Below are positions 61,369 to 64,000 of a DNA stretch of 64,000 nt, in pieces. Below the pieces are notes generated by a model. The model searched no databases. It saw nothing but the letters and a program-made list of their open reading frames with translations, and was not told the DNA's origin. The stretch comes from [Clostridium] celerecrescens 18A (GTDB lineage: Bacteria > Bacillota > Clostridia > Lachnospirales > Lachnospiraceae): positions 2,170,001-2,234,000 of the forward strand of contig NZ_PGET01000001.1 of NCBI RefSeq assembly GCF_002797975.1, read 5' to 3'. Position numbers and translations under genes: made by a program. The first letter of the stretch is position 1. Each line of letters begins with the position of its first letter.

Positions 61369-63627
61369 TCAGCTGGAGCAGGCCTCGCATTCATCCACTT
61401 CCAGGCTTTTGGAACGGACGTAATAAATGGTTTTCACACCCTTTTCCCATGCCAGGATATATAGCTCCAATACCTGACGAAGGGTATGATCATTCGTTAT
61501 ATATAGGTTCATACTCTGTGCCTGGTCCACATGACGCTGGCGGACTCCCGCCGCCCTAATGGACCACCTCTGATCAATGTAATGGGCATTTTTATACTTC
61601 CAAAATGTTTCCGGCGTTAAGTCCGGGGCTACCCGGGGAACCAAACCGTTCTTTTTTTCTTCCAGATAATACCGGTTCATCACAGGGTCAAGTCCAGCCG
61701 TGGTACCGGCGATCATGCTGGTGCTGCTGGTAGGCGCTATGGCGATGAGCCAGCCATTCCTCATGCCGCGGGCCGCCACCTTTTCCCGAAGGCACTTCCA
61801 CTTTTCAGAACAATATCCCCGTTTGTCAAAATATACACCTGTCTGCCATTCACTTCCTTCATACAGGCTATATCTTCCCTTTTCCCCAGCGAAATCACAG
61901 CTTGCTTCAATTGCCGCATAATTGATTGCCTCAAACACCTTGTCCGCAAATTCAAGATGCTCCTCTGACTCCCAGGAAATTCCGTTCTTTGCCAGCATGT
62001 GATGATATCCGCTTACTCCAAGTCCCACCGGACGGTAACGGAGGTTGGTTACTTTTGCATAGGGCACGGGGAAAAAATTCAAATCAATGACATTGTCCAA
62101 AGCACGGACTGCATTTCTTGTAAGCTCCGTCAGCTCTTTGGTATCCTTAAGATCAATATTCCCAAGGGAAAGGCTGGCCAGGTTGCACACAACAAAGTCT
62201 CCCGGCTTCGTTACAGTTACCACCACAGTCTCTCCGTCCACTGTCTGTATCTGCTGGTCCACCTGTTCCACCCCGCTCATATTCTGAGCTATCTCCGTAC
62301 ACAGATTGCTGCAGTAAATGATGCCGCTGTGGCTGTTTGGATTGGCTTCATTGACAATATCCCGGTTAAAGGTAAAGGGCGTTCCTGTTTCCACAGCGCT
62401 TTTTAAAACAAGACGGATGATATCTTTAATGGGAATGATCCGCTTGTGGATACGGCTGTCATTCACACAGTCCAGATATCGTTCCTCCCACTGGGCTCCA
62501 TAGGAATCTTCCAATGCCCAGCCCTTTATCGTCAGAATCTCATGGGGGCACATCAGGTACCAGTCCCCATCTATGTTCTCCTTTGCCTGCTTCCAGAACA
62601 GGTTAGGATAGCAGACGGCCGGAAAAACATCATGAGCCTTCATACGGTCGTCACCGTTATTGGTCCTGAGAGTAAGGAACTCCGGAAGATCCTTGTGCCA
62701 GACATCTAAATAAACCGCCACAGCTCCCTGCCGTACCCCAAGCTGGTCCACCGCCACAGCCGTATCATTGGCCAGCTTGATCCACCGGATCACGCCTCCT
62801 GCCGCTCCCTTAAAGCCGCGGATCGCACTCCCTGCGGCGCGGACCTTTCCGAAATAAAGGCCCATGCCGCCTCCGAACTTACTGACCTTTGCAAAGCTGT
62901 CTATGCTTCGGTAAATGCCATCCAGACTGTCCGGTACGGTATCGATAAAGCAGGAGGATAGCTGATGGTAAGGCTTTCTGGCATTTGAAAGGGTGGGCGT
63001 CGCCATGGTGACCTTCAAAGTACTGAGCATATCATAAAACCGTTTTACCCAAGTATCCCGGTCATCCTTTTCCAGCATGGCAAGATGCATAGCAATCCCA
63101 AGAAACATTTCCTGGGGCGACTCTAAAGGCGCATTCTGCCGGCTGCGGATCACGTACCGGTTAAGCAGCAATTCCAGCCCGGAATAATTAAACAGATGAT
63201 TTCTGCTCTGAACCATATAGCTTTCATACCGGTCAATTTCTTCCTTCTTGTAATTCTCCAGAATGTAATTCCCATAAAGCCCATCCTCTGTCAGAAAACA
63301 TATTTTATCATAAAAGCTTTCAAGCTTTCTGCGTTCCAGCTCTTCCTTTAACCTGGTTTCATAACGCAGCATGGAGAGCCTGGCCCCTATATACTCCCAG
63401 TTCGGCGCCTCCTGGGTTGTCAGCTCCACAGCTGCCTGGATGAGCGCCTCAAACCGTTCTCCCAGGCTCATATTTTTCTTACAGAACCCTGTAAATTTTA
63501 CTGAGAGGTGTTCCAAATCATATGGTGCAAAACCCCAATCCTTCTGGATTCCCTTTAAAACGCCTTCCAGCTCCGGCACCTCTTTAAAATATTCCAGAAT
63601 TACCTTTTTTCCATCTGTCTTGTCCAT
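61369..63627 (-). CDS. nrdA: Class I ribonucleotide reductase large subunit
   Basis: A 752-residue catalytic subunit. The active-site region holds SSCFIDTVPDSLDGIYRSID, FGGGMGLYFGKVRAAGS, PFTFNRDIVNEANPNSHSGI with YCSNLCTEIAQ, and APTSSTSMIAGTTAGLDPVM. The C-terminal redox pair is CEAC in the last ten residues. The usual N-terminal ATP cone is not evident, so dATP feedback may be reduced. It is the first gene of nrdAB, behind two NrdR-like boxes. Confidence 0.92.
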   Translation of the reverse strand: MDKTDGKKVILEYFKEVPELEGVLKGIQKDWGFAPYDLEHLSVKFTGFCKKNMSLGERFEALIQAAVELTTQEAPNWEYIGARLSMLRYETRLKEELERRKLESFYDKICFLTEDGLYGNYILENYKKEEIDRYESYMVQSRNHLFNYSGLELLLNRYVIRSRQNAPLESPQEMFLGIAMHLAMLEKDDRDTWVKRFYDMLSTLKVTMATPTLSNARKPYHQLSSCFIDTVPDSLDGIYRSIDSFAKVSKFGGGMGLYFGKVRAAGSAIRGFKGAAGGVIRWIKLANDTAVAVDQLGVRQGAVAVYLDVWHKDLPEFLTLRTNNGDDRMKAHDVFPAVCYPNLFWKQAKENIDGDWYLMCPHEILTIKGWALEDSYGAQWEERYLDCVNDSRIHKRIIPIKDIIRLVLKSAVETGTPFTFNRDIVNEANPNSHSGIIYCSNLCTEIAQNMSGVEQVDQQIQTVDGETVVVTVTKPGDFVVCNLASLSLGNIDLKDTKELTELTRNAVRALDNVIDLNFFPVPYAKVTNLRYRPVGLGVSGYHHMLAKNGISWESEEHLEFADKVFEAINYAAIEASCDFAGEKGRYSLYEGSEWQTGVYFDKRGYCSEKWKCLREKVAARGMRNGWLIAIAPTSSTSMIAGTTAGLDPVMNRYYLEEKKNGLVPRVAPDLTPETFWKYKNAHYIDQRWSIRAAGVRQRHVDQAQSMNLYITNDHTLRQVLELYILAWEKGVKTIYYVRSKSLEVDECEACSS

Positions 63628-63699
63628 TCATAATTCCTGCCATTCCATGTTTTATATTAGTATCAATAACTGTTATTGGATCTCATATGTAAAAATATA

Positions 63700-63715
63700 C
63701 CACAACATATAGTTA
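63700..63715. promoter_or_regulatory. NrdR-like box 1
   Basis: CCACAACATATAGTTA fits most of the acaCwAtATaTwGtgt consensus and lies 31 bases from the second box, the normal NrdR spacing. Confidence 0.5.
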
Positions 63716-63730
63716 ATTTCAACTACCGAT

Positions 63731-63746
63731 ACACAAAATATTCGTT
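63731..63746. promoter_or_regulatory. NrdR-like box 2
   Basis: ACACAAAATATTCGTT is a weaker match. Together with box 1 it forms the tandem pair expected upstream of ribonucleotide reductase genes. Confidence 0.45.
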
Positions 63747-63805
63747 TTCTAATGACTTTCTTCTTTTATTATTTCCAAACAATTGCAGGAAAATTAATGA
63801 TTAAA

Positions 63806-63846
63806 AAAACGCTTAATGTCTTACAAAGTAAGATTTCAAGCGTTTT
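63806..63846 (-). terminator. Terminator of the partial permease gene
   Basis: AAAACGCTT and AAGCGTTTT outer arms with an inner CTTAC/GTAAG stem; TTTTTTTAATC follows on the minus strand. Confidence 0.75.
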
Positions 63847-63863
63847 CATTAAGAGGAAAATCT

Positions 63864-64000
63864 TTATCTTGAACCGCGCACATAAGGCTTCCCAAGGCTT
63901 TCCGGCCCTTGATTTTTGTGGGCGGAGCCCAGCAGGGCCGCTAATGTGATCAGGTAAGGAAGCATGGACAATGCCTGGGAAGGAAGGGGAACTCCCACCG
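63864..64000 (-). CDS. ABC transporter permease, C-terminal end (partial)
   Basis: The 3' end of a gene running off the window. It reads VGVPLPSQALSMLPYLITLA then ALLGSAHKNQGPESLGKPYV and ends RGSR. The P.QxLSMLPYLiTLaaL helix and the PESLGKPYxR tail are typical of nucleoside/simple-sugar ABC importer permeases of the YufQ/BmpA-system type. The rest of the importer should lie to the right. Confidence 0.65.
   Translation of the reverse strand, partial: VGVPLPSQALSMLPYLITLAALLGSAHKNQGPESLGKPYVRGSR

Noticed and set aside
63838..63851. Catabolite (cre) site AAGCGTTTTCA
   Set aside because: The match is one arm of an intrinsic terminator after the partial permease gene, not a promoter element.

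Overview
The window comes from a low-to-mid GC, anaerobic Gram-positive bacterium, most probably a Lachnospiraceae (Clostridium cluster XIVa / Lacrimispora-like) species. The reasons are AGGAGG ribosome sites almost everywhere, frequent TTGACA-17-TATAAT type promoters, a T-box leader, a complete Rnf complex, YesM/YesN two-component systems next to sugar importers, and hexuronate genes. The genus is inference; no rRNA is present.

Layout. 1-4.4 kb: an ion-transporter-superfamily permease, an EF-G paralogue and a fragment of a membrane pyrophosphatase. 4.4-17.05 kb (minus strand): a carbohydrate locus with a sugar kinase, an acyltransferase, an unassigned 812-residue enzyme, an ABC importer and a YesM/YesN pair. 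It is headed by a reverse transcriptase and a structured RNA that together look like a retron. The reverse transcriptase stop overlaps the yesN start (TAATG). 17.2-25.4 kb (plus strand): DAHP synthase, prephenate dehydrogenase and EPSP synthase, then a nicotinamidase-like hydrolase (minus), an acetyltransferase, and a tryptophan-type T-box in front of a trpXYZ-like ABC importer. 25.5-38.5 kb: a GH127 arabinofuranosidase locus with LacI regulator and importer, then uronate catabolism (two PfkB kinases, KDPG aldolase, IclR and LacI regulators, uronate isomerase) with palindromic operators. 38.6-43.7 kb: rnfCDGEAB. 44.2-48.4 kb: a MarR-controlled heterodimeric ABC exporter.

48.5-58.3 kb is accessory and partly decayed. 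It holds a RelA/SpoT-like protein, a Cys/Arg/Asp-rich small protein, a P-loop protein and a tetR/OYE deletion scar. It also holds a LytTR two-component system beside tiny membrane-peptide genes, a Hol_Tox-like type I toxin with a convergent RNA, prophage pieces and an IS3-like transposase remnant. These end at the 3' side of ssrA (tmRNA). 58.8-64 kb: NADH oxidase, class I ribonucleotide reductase (nrdA-nrdB, tandem NrdR-like boxes) and the 3' end of an ABC permease gene running off the window.

How it fits together: the two sugar importers carry no ATPase of their own, so they probably share one encoded elsewhere. The uronate genes feed pyruvate and glyceraldehyde-3-phosphate, and Rnf couples ferredoxin/NAD redox to an ion gradient. 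The aro genes and the Trp-sensing importer form an aromatic amino acid cluster. The most notable element is the retron at 15.8-17.05 kb: 16-nt a1/a2 repeats, an msr with two hairpins, an msd with a 22-nt imperfect stem, and an RT with the NAxxH and VTG retron motifs.
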